In this document: positions 1 to 10,100 of the stretch, in pieces | Layout of the letters: each line of letters starts with the position of its first letter | Position numbering within the stretch: the stretch's first letter is position 1 | Assembly: GCF_001680005.1 (NCBI RefSeq) | Contig: NC_033565.1 | Location: 601,501 to 665,500, forward strand | Direction of reading: 5' to 3' | Source: Plasmodium coatneyi | Lineage: Eukaryota > Apicomplexa > Aconoidasida > Haemosporida > Plasmodiidae | Length of the DNA stretch: 64,000 bases | Notes under the pieces: generated by a model | What the model was told of the DNA's origin: nothing | What the model saw: the letters and a program-made list of their open reading frames with translations, nothing else | Database searches by the model: none | Program-made: the position numbers and the translations under genes

Positions 1-831
1 TATCCTGATCTCCATCATTCGTTCTAGCTACTCTTCCATTTGATATTGATAGACTCTGCTCAGGAGATGGTGTTCGTGCTGGTTCGTGTGGTGGAGGTTG
101 GCATTGTTCTTTTGGTAGTTCCTTCGGTTTCGCGAATTCCCCGTCCTCGCTGTCCTTCCCATTGTTAAATTTTGTGCAATATGAATATCCGGCAGCGCTT
201 CCGCAATGTGAACTTAATGTTTGATGTGCTTTTTCAGCTTTTTCGTAGGAACTTTTATATTTCTGACTACTGCAATATTTAGCTTGCTCCCCATTATTTT
301 TTATTTTATTATAGTCATAATAATAATCATGTAGTATTTTGGCCTTTTCGAACTTGTCCTTCAAAATACTTCCGTACAAATTGGTGCATTCATTCTTACA
401 TTGGAAATGCTTCAGTTGTTCGTAAATTGCCTCCATAAGCGGTGAAAACTGGTTTCCTGTGGAAAATTTATCCTTTATTTTGTCTCCTACCCAGTAGTAG
501 AAAAAATAACAGGGATCATAGTAGGATGAGCTGTCCTTGTTCTTCTTTTCGTTACAGGCATGATAATAGTTGCTTACAATTCCAGGGGTCAAGGTTACAT
601 CATTGTGCCACGTGCTTAACGCTACTCTTACTTTTCCTTTTAATTCATCTTTACAGTACTCCGCCGTTCCACGGTCTCCTTTGCAATAATTCCTTCCATC
701 GAAGTAACGATATTCCAATTCTGAAGGTAATGGACCTGAAGCTCCTGCTTCCCCCTAAAGAAATATATATATAGAATTGATAACAGAGAATAGTAAAATA
801 TATATATATATGTGAGTAAGTGATTTTCCAC

Positions 832-863
<32 letters not shown>

Positions 864-1973
864 ACATTTCCTTCCCACATATGTACATTTCTTACATGTG
901 TACATTCTTTCACATATGTACACTTCCCTTACATTTTCCTTCTATTACATTTTTTTTCTTATTACATTCTCTATTTCATTGTGCACACAAAGAAAAAATG
1001 TTGTTGTTGTATTTATTGTGCACATATATAGAAAAAATGTATTTCGAATAGAATGGAAGAAGAAGAAAAGAGAAGTAATGACTAACCTGTGGTAGTCCTG
1101 ATGTTGGTGTTGATGCTGCTGTGCTGTCTGGCTTGACTGATACTTGGTTGGTAGTGGTTGAACACGATAATGGTTGCGGTTTCGCGTATTCCTGCTTTTT
1201 AGGTTTTTCATTATATTTGTTACAATATGATTCTCCGCCACTGCTTCCGCAAGTTGAAATCAACTCTGTATATGCTTCTTGAGCTGCCTTGAAGGGAGCG
1301 TCACATTCATCCTTTCCGCAGTATTCATGACAGTCCCCGCCATTTTGTATTTTATTTGAGTTATAGTACCAATTGAATACCTTCTTAGCCTTTTCGAATC
1401 TGTCTTCGCTAATATAAGGGTATATATGAGTGCACTTACATTTAGAATCGAATTTCGTCAGCTTCTCATAAATCTTATTCATAATCGGTGATAATTTTTC
1501 CGTCCCCCTCCATTCTGCCCCTATTACTTTATCACCTAACCAGTAATAAAAAAATTTACAACGATGATCATCGCCCAAAGTATTCATCCAGTCCTCTGTC
1601 CCCCTACAAACGTAACAATAGTTTTTTGCAATTGTAGTGGCTACACCCCAAGTACTCCCACCGTACGGCGATAATGAATTTTTCAGCTGTGTTTCCAGTT
1701 CACTAGGGTTCTTCTGTTTTCCTTGGAATATACACCTCCCTCCTTTTCCCTCTTCGAATTTAGCATATATGTCCTTTGAGGGCAACTCATTTGCAACTAC
1801 ATCCTTTCCCTAAAAGTATAAAATTGAAATATGTGTGTACATCCATACATATACATGCATTTCCCCTATAACATGGTTGATGGAATATTATAGGTACACA
1901 TATCACTATATACACTTTCCGATAGTGGAATGAATGAATTGGTTGTATTATCAAAGATTTTCTGCGTTACCAT
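1..1973 (-). CDS. KIR/PIR family protein with two PIR domains (partial, 3' end beyond the window)
   Basis: Variant surface antigen of the Plasmodium interspersed repeat family, expected at the infected red-cell surface. Two large exons can be read. Exon 2 (1087-1809, 241 codons) starts after a TTTTAG acceptor with GKDVVANELPSKDIYAKF and ends CTACCACAG|GTTAGT. Exon 3 (<1-754) starts after a TTTAG acceptor with GEAGASGPLPSELEYRYF. Both junctions are phase 0, so the two exons join in one frame. Both carry PIR hallmarks: an LPS start, spaced cysteines, FFYYWLGDK or FFYYWVGDK, and a CxSxxG(S/A) cysteine cluster followed by a Pro/Ser/Thr linker. The gene thus encodes tandem PIR domains; the membrane segment and cytoplasmic exon lie outside the window. 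The start is uncertain. An ATG at 1971-1973 matches the start context of the next KIR gene, but only ATG|GTAACG gives a usable phase-0 donor, making a one-codon exon. A pseudogene is possible but no internal stop is seen. Confidence 0.82.
782..935. repeat. AT microsatellite and degenerate ACATATGTACATT repeats in KIR intron 2
   Basis: The intron between the two PIR exons holds (TA)n runs near 799-810 and 832-857, then several imperfect copies of a unit like CACATATGTACATTTCTT up to about 935. It is a low-complexity intron typical of this gene family and makes the flanking ORFs in other frames meaningless. Confidence 0.75.
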
Positions 1974-2689
1974 TGTTCATATGTGTGTATATATTACTCT
2001 GTATATATAATAAATTCAGATCGAAATGTGCCCTTCATATATTCATACAGAGTACATATGTAAGAAATTTGCTCGTTTAGTAATAATTATAAGCTAATAT
2101 TAAGTTCCAATTTTTTTTCTAATAATGCACACATTGTTCAACATTTCAAACAATCACGATCCACCGTATACATTTTGTGAATCATCATGTGCATAATTAA
2201 AGTAAAAATGGCAATGAACACACACAGGAGATAACAAAGTAAAAAAAGTAAAGAACGAGCTCTACTCACCTCCCCCCCCCCCTTTACTACTTTCTCCTTT
2301 ATTATATATTACAGAATTATGCAAAATTGCGTATAAGAATATGCTGCAATATACAATAATTCTTCTCTTGCACTCATGATCATGCCATAATTATAATATA
2401 TCCTCTTACTTTTATCCTTTTCCAGATGAGTACATTACAAATGAACTCATTCAAACACAAGGTGTGTATAACATATTATCTAAGCTTCCTTTTCCCTTTG
2501 AATACACATATAAATTCCTTCGATTTATCTACCTGTGCGTTTTTCTTTCCATCCTAATATGCACAACCTGAATATTTTTATTTATATGTGTGTGATGTGT
2601 ACATTACATTATTGGACATACTCCTTTCACCACCCTTCTAATTCATGTTATACATTTAAGCTTACATGTGCCTCATTCTTTCCTAACCT

Positions 2690-2819
2690 TACTTCTTTCC
2701 ATACATTCATTTCTTTCTTTCTTTTCTTCTTTCTTCGTTCCTTCTTCCTTTACTTTCTTTTCTTTCTTTTCTTTCTTTTCTTTTTTTTTCTTCTTCTTTT
2801 TTTTCTTTTTTTTCATTTT
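2690..2819. repeat. Polypyrimidine tract (TTTC/TTTTC-rich)
   Basis: About 130 bases almost entirely of C and T on the plus strand, made of TTTC and TTTTC units, downstream of the complete KIR gene. On the KIR sense strand it is polypurine. Such tracts can slip in replication; no function is shown by the sequence. Confidence 0.8.
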
Positions 2820-2821
2820 TA

Positions 2822-2838
2822 TACACCCTTCGGGTGTA
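2822..2838. other. Short perfect hairpin TACACCC-TTC-GGGTGTA
   Basis: Two 7-base arms (TACACCC and GGGTGTA) are separated by TTC. It sits directly beside the polypyrimidine tract and a C8 run, about 260 bases past the KIR stop codon in the transcribed direction. It could be a 3' end structure, but this is inference only. Confidence 0.45.
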
Positions 2839-2884
2839 CTACCCCCCCCTGGGGCAGCTAAAGTAGCAGGCCACATTATGGGGC

Positions 2885-3100
2885 ATTAAACTAGAAATAT
2901 CCTACCCTTACGCCTTTGACCTTTCATTTTACAACACCTAAACACCCTTCATTCTAACACCCTTGACCCTTTCATTCTAATACCCCTAAACCATCATTCT
3001 AACACCCCTAACCCTTCATTTTACCACCCCTAACAACGTTCCTCCCTACCACCCACCTAACAACCTTCATCCTACCACAACCCCTAACAACCTTCCTTCT
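2885..3100. repeat. Degenerate C-rich tandem array in the KIR 3' flank
   Basis: About ten imperfect copies of a 15-25 base unit resembling CACCCCTAACCCTTCATTCTA, starting just past the KIR stop codon at 3101-3103. Several copies include CCCTAA, the C-strand form of a telomere-like heptamer, but spacing and sequence are too variable to call this a telomeric array. Confidence 0.6.
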
Positions 3101-4225
3101 TCATCTGGATGATGAGGTATATGGAATTGAATATTCAGACGAGTATTCCGTTGTTGAGTCGTCGTCGTCGTCCGGGAACCTGTTGAATTCTCTCCTAAGG
3201 GACCTTTTCCTTCTTCCATTTCCAGAATGGTTATGCTTCCTCAAGAAGAAAGGTTTGTACTTGTAAAAAAAGTATGCCAATGTTGGCAATACTACTGTGG
3301 CTAGCGTACTACCCACAGCAACAGGAACGATGCTGCTAGCATCTGCTTCTTCCCCTTCTTTTCTGTGACTACCACCACCGTCACTCCCTCCTTTTCCTTC
3401 CATCGCACCACTGAAGGCGTCAGGGCCAGGTGAAGCATCACTACTACCAGCTTGGTTTGGATTCGGGTTTGGTTTCGGTTTTGGTGGTGGATCGTCACAT
3501 TTAAAATTTGATATTCCTATTCTAACTAGCTCTTTATTCGTATTATTAAAATACACACAACACTGATCTTCACTATCACTAGTACACATACTTTCCATTT
3601 TTTTATATGCTGATTCAAGTTTTTGCCGATAATCCTTAAATCCCTCACTACAGATATAGTTACTCTTGCTTAATGCAGTCTGTATAGTACTATTGTCTTG
3701 AAGGAAATCGAATAATATTTTAGTATTCTTGAACAGATCTTTGCTAATATTTTTGTATATATGCTTACACTCTAATTCTGGCTTCAGTTTCCCCAGTGCA
3801 TTATACACTAGGGAGATGATATTCGGGAACTCTAAAGTTTGGAATTTTCCATCTTCAATATTATCACCTAGGTAATAATATAGGAATTTACAACGTGCAC
3901 CATATAACGGATGACCATTGCTAATTGTTTCCACGTAACAGGAGGCTCTCAAAATTTTCTCCCAATAATCCCCTAATGGTACCCTAAAATGCTGCAGTTC
4001 ATTCCTCACTTTTCCTGCAGAAGAGCAATGAACACTATTTGCATTTTCCTTAAATTCTTTATATATTCTTCGTGAAGGTAAATCTTCCACCTTGCACGGT
4101 TCCTATAAACATAATTTATAAAGTTCATGTACTCCTACATATCCATAATAATGTACATAGAATATTATATAAATATGAGTTCACACTTCCCAAGGAAGAA
4201 ATCGTATTACCTGCCCGTTCACCAT
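3101..4225 (-). CDS. KIR protein, complete, with CD99-like juxtamembrane stretch
   Basis: Infected red-cell variant antigen of the KIR (PIR) family. The proposed exon 1 is 4211-4225 (MVNGQ, donor CAG|GTAATA); exon 2 is 3101-4102 after TTATAG, phase 0, starting EPCKVEDLPSRRIYKEF; total about 338 residues. Visible parts: PIR ectodomain with cysteines and the FLYYYLGDN motif; a Pro/Asn-rich linker (PPPKPKPNPNPN); the segment GKGGSDGGGSHRKEGEEAD just before the membrane; one transmembrane helix (SSIVPVAVGSTLATVVLPTL); and a basic cytoplasmic tail ending STTEYSSEYSIPYTSSSR, the usual KIR tail. From memory the linker and the Gly/Lys/Glu segment match primate CD99 at the same place relative to its membrane helix; this mimicry has been described for P. 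knowlesi KIRs. The reading frame is intact, so the gene looks functional. Confidence 0.92.
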
Positions 4226-5350
4226 GGTTCATATGTATGTGTACATTTATTTGGTATGTATATTATAAATTCATGTTATAAAATGTTCTGTGTGTTGTGT
4301 TGCTGCATCTCCTATGTATTTAGAATAAAGGCACATAAGAACAATGTATAGGAAAATTTTTGCTTACTCCATCCCTCCTTTTTGTTTATTAACAATAAAT
4401 TTTTATTTTACCTTTTCATAATTTACACATATTCATGAAATTTTGGAATAACGATAATGCTCTATACACATATATAACAAAATGATTATATGTGCACATA
4501 TATATATAATTTAAGGCAAAGAATATATGTAGGAACAAATATAATAGAATAGTAATATGAAAGAAAAGGAAAGCATGAATGAATTCTTTGCACATTCTTC
4601 ATACACTCGTTGTATTATTCAATTGCACTTTGCTACCTATAACATTACATTACTATTCGTACACTACAGTTATTACACATATACAAGAGCGAAATTTCCA
4701 TTATCAAAAATTTTTACATATGTAGTACTAAGTAGTGTTCTTTTATCATTTGCAGAATTCTGAAAAAATAATGAAAAATATTGCGTACCTTTTACATGTA
4801 GAATATTTCCTTTCCCGGTACGGAACGTGTGTACACATATGAATATGTAATACGCAGAGGGTACATTAGTAAAAGAAATACACAGAAGGGAGTATAATAT
4901 GCAAAAAGAATTACGCTCTTTATACAGATTAGTAGGAATAAGCGAGTACCCATGTACAATAATATCTTTCGTGCAGTTCACTTTATTTTCATTCTCATTT
5001 TGCATCACACACAAATAATAATTTCTATCTCTACCCCATTCCCATAAGTATACCATGAATAACGGACGTTTACAGAATATACACTATATTATATGATATC
5101 CTACATTTGTAGTACATATTATTCCTAACATATTAGTGCATAATCTCTCTCGTTTCTTTTATTTCTGATCCATAAGATTAACAAATTGAGTAGGTTCTGT
5201 GCTCTCAAACGAGTTTAAAGAATTAAAGGAATAAAAGGACATAACACATAAGAATTATCATATTCCTTCCTTATTTCAAGGTTCTAAAGTTTAAAAGGGC
5301 GTTTCGAGAAATGTTTTGAAAATAGCTTACATGGTATTAGAATCAAATGG
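4226..5350. other. Intergenic region upstream of the complete KIR gene
   Basis: AT-rich DNA with no convincing coding exon. It should hold the KIR promoter. The two ORFs on opposite strands at 4557-5056 overlap and lack family features or splice-consistent extensions. Confidence 0.55.
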
Positions 5351-5850
5351 TTCAGTGTTTAGGGTTCAGAGTTTAGGGTTCAGGGTTCAGGGTTTAGGGT
5401 TTAGGGTTCATGCTTTACGGTTCAGGGTTTAGGGTTTAGGGTTCAGCGTTTAGGGTTTACGGTTAATTCTTTGGGCTTTAGGTTTTACATTTCAAGTTTT
5501 AGGATTAAGGGGTTTAGGGTTTGGATTTGGGGTTTTTTTTTTTAGGTTTCAGGGTTCAGGGTTTTGTGTTCAGTGTTTAGGATTATGGGGTTTAGGGTTT
5601 GGATTTAGTTTTTTTTTTTACGTGTCAGGGTTCAGGTTTTAGGTTTCAGGTTCAGGGTTTAGTATTTAGGGTTTAGGGTTCAAGGTTTGGGGTTCTGGTT
5701 TTAGGGTTCAGAGTTCAGGGTTTAGGGTTTAGGCTTTAGGGTTCAGGTTATAAGGTTTAGGGTTCAGGTTATAAGGTTTAGGGTTCAGGGTTCAGGGTTC
5801 AGGGTTCAGAGTTCAGGTTTTAGGGTTCAGGGTTTAGGGTTTTAGGGTTT
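5351..5850 (+). repeat. Internal telomere-type repeat array (GGGTTTA/GGGTTCA)
   Basis: About 500 bases made mostly of GGGTTTA and GGGTTCA heptamers, with degenerate copies and two interruptions by T9-10 runs near 5533 and 5610. GGGTT(T/C)A is the Plasmodium telomere unit, and internal arrays near KIR and SICAvar genes are known from P. knowlesi. The G-rich strand is the plus strand, so the array points toward the core genes on the right. A true left chromosome end would read C-rich on this strand, so this is not the chromosome end. Confidence 0.93.
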
Positions 5851-7189
5851 ATTGGTATATTTGGTTAAGGAAGTATTCCTCGCAGACCGGGTTAAGTGCG
5901 TTTAATTAAAAGGTGCACGTGCCTAATGGGAAGTCCTATGGAATGTTTGGCCTGGCCAAGACAGGCAAACCTGAAACTTGTGAAATTGGGAGAGGCACCG
6001 TGAGGGTGCATTTTAAATTAGTATAAAGGAAATAAAAAGGTAAAATGGAAAAAGAAGAAAATTACTAAAAAAAAAAAAAAATATAATAAAATATAAAAGA
6101 AAAGAAAAGAAAAAGGAACACAGCTCATGTCACTGTGCTAAAGCAGAATTGGACGTTGGGAAAAAAAAAAAAAAAAAAATGAACCTCTTCATTTGTGTTG
6201 TGTGGCAGACTGAAATTTCCTGTACTTGTGATGTTATTTAACAAAGAAGGGGGGATGTTTGCAAAAGCCTTGACACGGAGCCCCTCTGTTGTATACACAC
6301 ACGCGACGGACGTTTGCAGAAGCTTGACATTTTTCTCTCTCCTTCTATTGTTTGCGTTTCGCACAAAGAAAAAGAAAAAAGGAAAATAAAAAAAAAAGAT
6401 CAAAATGGTTATTTCCTTTCGAATAATCCAAAGTTATTTTTCTTTTCTGCGTCTTTCTAAAACATGCTATAGTGTTTTAAAAAGAAAAAAAAAGAAGAAA
6501 AAAAGAATGAACAAATACACACTGCAGTCATACATGCTGTGTGATGTGTGTTCTCCGTTCTGTTTGATACGTGTTTGTGCCCACATACAACTGCGCACCG
6601 CCGCTCCGGTTTGGGATGGTAACGCTGGAAAAAGGAGAACAATCAAAGCGTGATGGGTTAAATGCGCAGGTGTGGCAAAACATGTCCCTCCCCGCGCTGG
6701 GGTGCCCATACAAAAATATACAGACACTCCGAGTCTTCTTTCCTAATCGATACAATCAGACTTAAGGGAAAAATAAAAAAAAGGGCCACACAATTTTCAG
6801 GGACAACCGGAGGGAGACATCTTATATTTAAAGCAGGGAAACTCCTGTTAAATTAAAAATTTAAAAGGAGTACACAATTAGTAAAGGCCCGTCACATGGA
6901 TGAAGGGGAAATGAAACGATATGAAAAGAAACTAAATGAACGAGTAGGAACAAAATAAACGCGAAATGAACAGCAACGCACAATCGGAGTTTTTCATTTT
7001 CCATTGACTCGCTGTCTAAAAGGATAATCAATTTTCACAGTGTGCTTCACCTCTAACGCGAGCTTCTTCGCTCATCCGTGCGTCCGTCCTAATGAGCGTA
7101 CCCCACACATGCACATAACTGTGTTGTGTCCCCATACAGCTATAACCATACACTCTCGTTGCAACCCGCGCCCTCCCCGGAGAACCTCA
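5851..7189. other. Boundary region between telomere-like array and core genes
   Basis: The first 160 bases (5851-6010) are GC-richer than the surroundings and contain short inverted repeats such as TTGGCCTGGCCAA and GCACCGTGAGGGTGC. The rest is AT-rich with poly(A) runs and serves as the 3' flank of the zinc finger gene. Overlapping ORFs on both strands at 6125-6860 show no family features and I do not call them. Confidence 0.5.
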
Positions 7190-10100
7190 TCAGTCGTGAT
7201 AATTTTGCACGTAAAAGTTGACATCCGAAAGTAGGTGTTGCACCTGTGGCTGCAGTAACTCTATGATCATCAAAGAGAGCGATTTTTTTATTATCTGTCC
7301 ACATTTTAAACAGCATGGATTTGTTGGTGTAATATCCCCCGGTGTCGGATCTGTAATGTACTGATAGCAAGACACACACGTTTGGGGTTCTTCATCAATT
7401 AGAAAATTTTCAATTCTGTCATCCTGGTTAAGCATACCATTTTTACTCTGATGGTCAGCTATTTGTAACTCTGTGTGTAACTCTTCCTGATTTTTCCCTC
7501 CTCTGTTTTGCTGCTTTCCAGTGTGCTCGCCCTTATTTTGGTGTTCCCCATGTTGTGCTCTCCTACTTCGCGATCCCCTTCTTCGTGGACTCCTACCTTT
7601 TAAGTTACTCCTTTTGAAATTTTCACCCGTTGAATCATAATTCTTTGGTTTCATTTTTTCTAGGGTGGAACTTTCCACTTGTCCATCTTCGCATAATGAT
7701 GGCTGATCCGCTGGTCCGTTCACGGGGCTTATGCACGCAGCGAGTGTCCTCCATGTGCTCTGATTCATGTTGTCATGTAAATTGTGCATCACCACGTTAT
7801 CATTTCTCCCTCCATTTTTGCTTCCATTTCGGTTTCGGCGTGTATTGCACTCTTTGCTGTGACCACGATTATTATTTTGCAAATACGCGCTTCGTTCTGA
7901 CTTGCTCATGTCATCTTTCGCTTTAAAGTTGGTGCAGTATGCAGTGCCATTCATGTCGTTTTCGCCTTGTTCTTCAGTACGACCCTCCTTCCTATTTTCC
8001 CTTTCCCTCTTGTCCATGTGGTCCGATTTATTTGTGCCTAAATTGGTTCCATCATAATTATTTCTTCTCCGTTCCGCTGCTTCTTCCATGTGTCCATTTT
8101 TTAACCTATTCGAGGGGCAACCCCTTGGCTTCCTCCATAAGAAGCTGCCACCTTCCAGGCTGCCTTGATCATGCACACCAGGGTCGCATGCAAAGGGTTG
8201 ACCCAAGTTCGCTCCATCCGCCCGGTTAACAGCGTGACTATAATTTTCGCCACCACTCCTGTACGTCTCCTTATAAGCATTGTTACTCATAAGATACTTC
8301 CTATTTCTGCTTCCATGCACATGGTCGTTATTGCCGCTATGGACTTTTTTGTCCATTTGTCTAAAGGATCGATGTGTGTCGTTTTGCATTCCGTCATGTG
8401 TGCCGCTCTGTCCATCTGTAAACCCATACGAACGCACCGTATTGTACATGTGGCCACTGTGCACACTCTGTTCCATGCCTCCGTTGCGCACATCTGCACT
8501 GTTCTCAAAGGGGGTGTTCATTACATGCGTCTCACTAGTATTGTAGCCGTAGGGGTAATAATTATTCCCATTGCCACTGCCGTAGATGTTATTGACACTT
8601 CCATGGTGGTTGTTCCTTGGACCATTATTCATGAACATATGACCATACATGTTCCCATCAACGTGGTCATTATTCATACTGCCTATCGTACCACTGTGGT
8701 TATACCCATGAGCGTTGTAATTCCCGTCCCTCTTCATACCACCCCGATCATATATGTTTCCATTACGATCATACCCGCTACTGTTTTCAAAGTTTCCATT
8801 GTTGCTCATTTCGTATGACAGGTTATTTTGCACACCCTTTTTCTTACCTCTATAATTTTTACTCTGCTTCATTATATTGTTGCAGATGGGTGAAGCATAC
8901 TCCTGTGGATGGTACGGGTTGTTGTTGTTGCCGACTGGACCGCTACCAACGTTTCCATAGTGATCGCCATAATTGGTATGGTCAATCTTGTTGGGTGTTC
9001 TACCAACAACATTGCAATTGCTGCCCTGGGTCACATTCTTGTAGGGAAAATTATTCACGCCCATGTAACCATTTGCATCCCCCTCGCTGACACCGTAGCA
9101 ACTGAAATTGTTGTTGTAGGTGTTCCCATTTTCGCAATGCACGGTGCGCATATTATTCTCCACAACGTCGTTAGGGTATGCACCATAATTCGCCATGCTG
9201 CCACTCTGCATATTGTTTCTCGTGCTGTTTCTCACATTTCGGGCGGTGTTCCTTGGGTTGTTACTCCTGAAGTTTTTCTTCACCATGTTCCTATTGACCA
9301 GGTTGCTTGCGAAGTCACCACTCCCCATGGCGTTATCCTCAAGGCCCCCATTCGCCACTCCATTATTGCTACTGTCCGTACTGCTCATGTTCTCACCATA
9401 TCTTGTCGTGCCTCCATTCGCCCTTTTCCCATTTCCATAATGTTTACTCACGCTGCTGCCGTAGTTATCGGCGCTGTTACCAAAGGCTCCGTTAAAGTTG
9501 TTGTTACTCCCGCTGTGGAAGTTGCTATTGCCCCTGTCGGTATTATTAAATGCCCTGCTTCGATAACCGCCCCTATTGTATTCACCGGCGTGGTTCTCCC
9601 CGGCTTTATCCCCCCATGTGTAATTCTCCCCCCTGTCCTGCACATACCCACTGTGTCCCACGGCTCCATCATAACCATACATGCCATTCTCACACAATCT
9701 GCCAAAGTGCATCTCACCTTGGGGGCGCATTTCATCGTTCACACCGATCGTATTAACTTGCACATTTCGACTGAATTTTCCGTTCCCCATTTTGTCCTGA
9801 AAATTCCTTGTGCCACTTTTACTACCCATGGGGGTAAAATTAGGGTTCATGTAGCCCCTTCCATTTTTGTTCCTCTCCATTTTTGGATGAATGGTCGCTT
9901 CGTTCGAACCTTTACCCCCACCGACGTTCACTTTATTCCTATGTGCATACGCATTATCGTCGTTAAAGATCTTCCTGCCCTCTTTTTTCAAAGCTAAACT
10001 TCCATTCAGTGTTACGTTACTACCCCTGCGCGAATTTGAATATGTGAATTTGTTATTATTATCTCTTTCCTGTTTTGCATCAGTTGTATTATGGCTTTCT

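Larger units (their letters stand above)
1974..3100. other. Intergenic region between the two KIR genes
   Basis: I see no convincing gene. It holds the presumed promoter of the left KIR gene (AT-rich, 1974-2530), a C10-11 run at about 2272-2282, a polypyrimidine tract, a small hairpin and a degenerate C-rich array, the last three listed separately. The ORFs at 2535-2889 are translations of the polypyrimidine tract. Confidence 0.6.

Noticed and set aside
2535..2889. ORFs encoding Phe/Ser or Lys/Glu runs
   Set aside because: Direct translations of the polypyrimidine tract and its complement.
5351..5850. True chromosome end
   Set aside because: The repeats are degenerate, internal to the sequence and oriented toward the core genes, opposite to a left telomere.
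8165..8818. Plus-strand ORF of 217 codons
   Set aside because: Same antisense effect over the low-complexity part of the zinc finger gene.
8909..9997. Plus-strand ORF of 362 codons rich in Val, Ile, Thr and His
   Set aside because: It is antisense to the Asn/Gly/His/Tyr-rich part of the zinc finger protein; codons such as AAC/AAT and GGT/GGC read as Val/Ile and Thr/Pro on the other strand. No family features.
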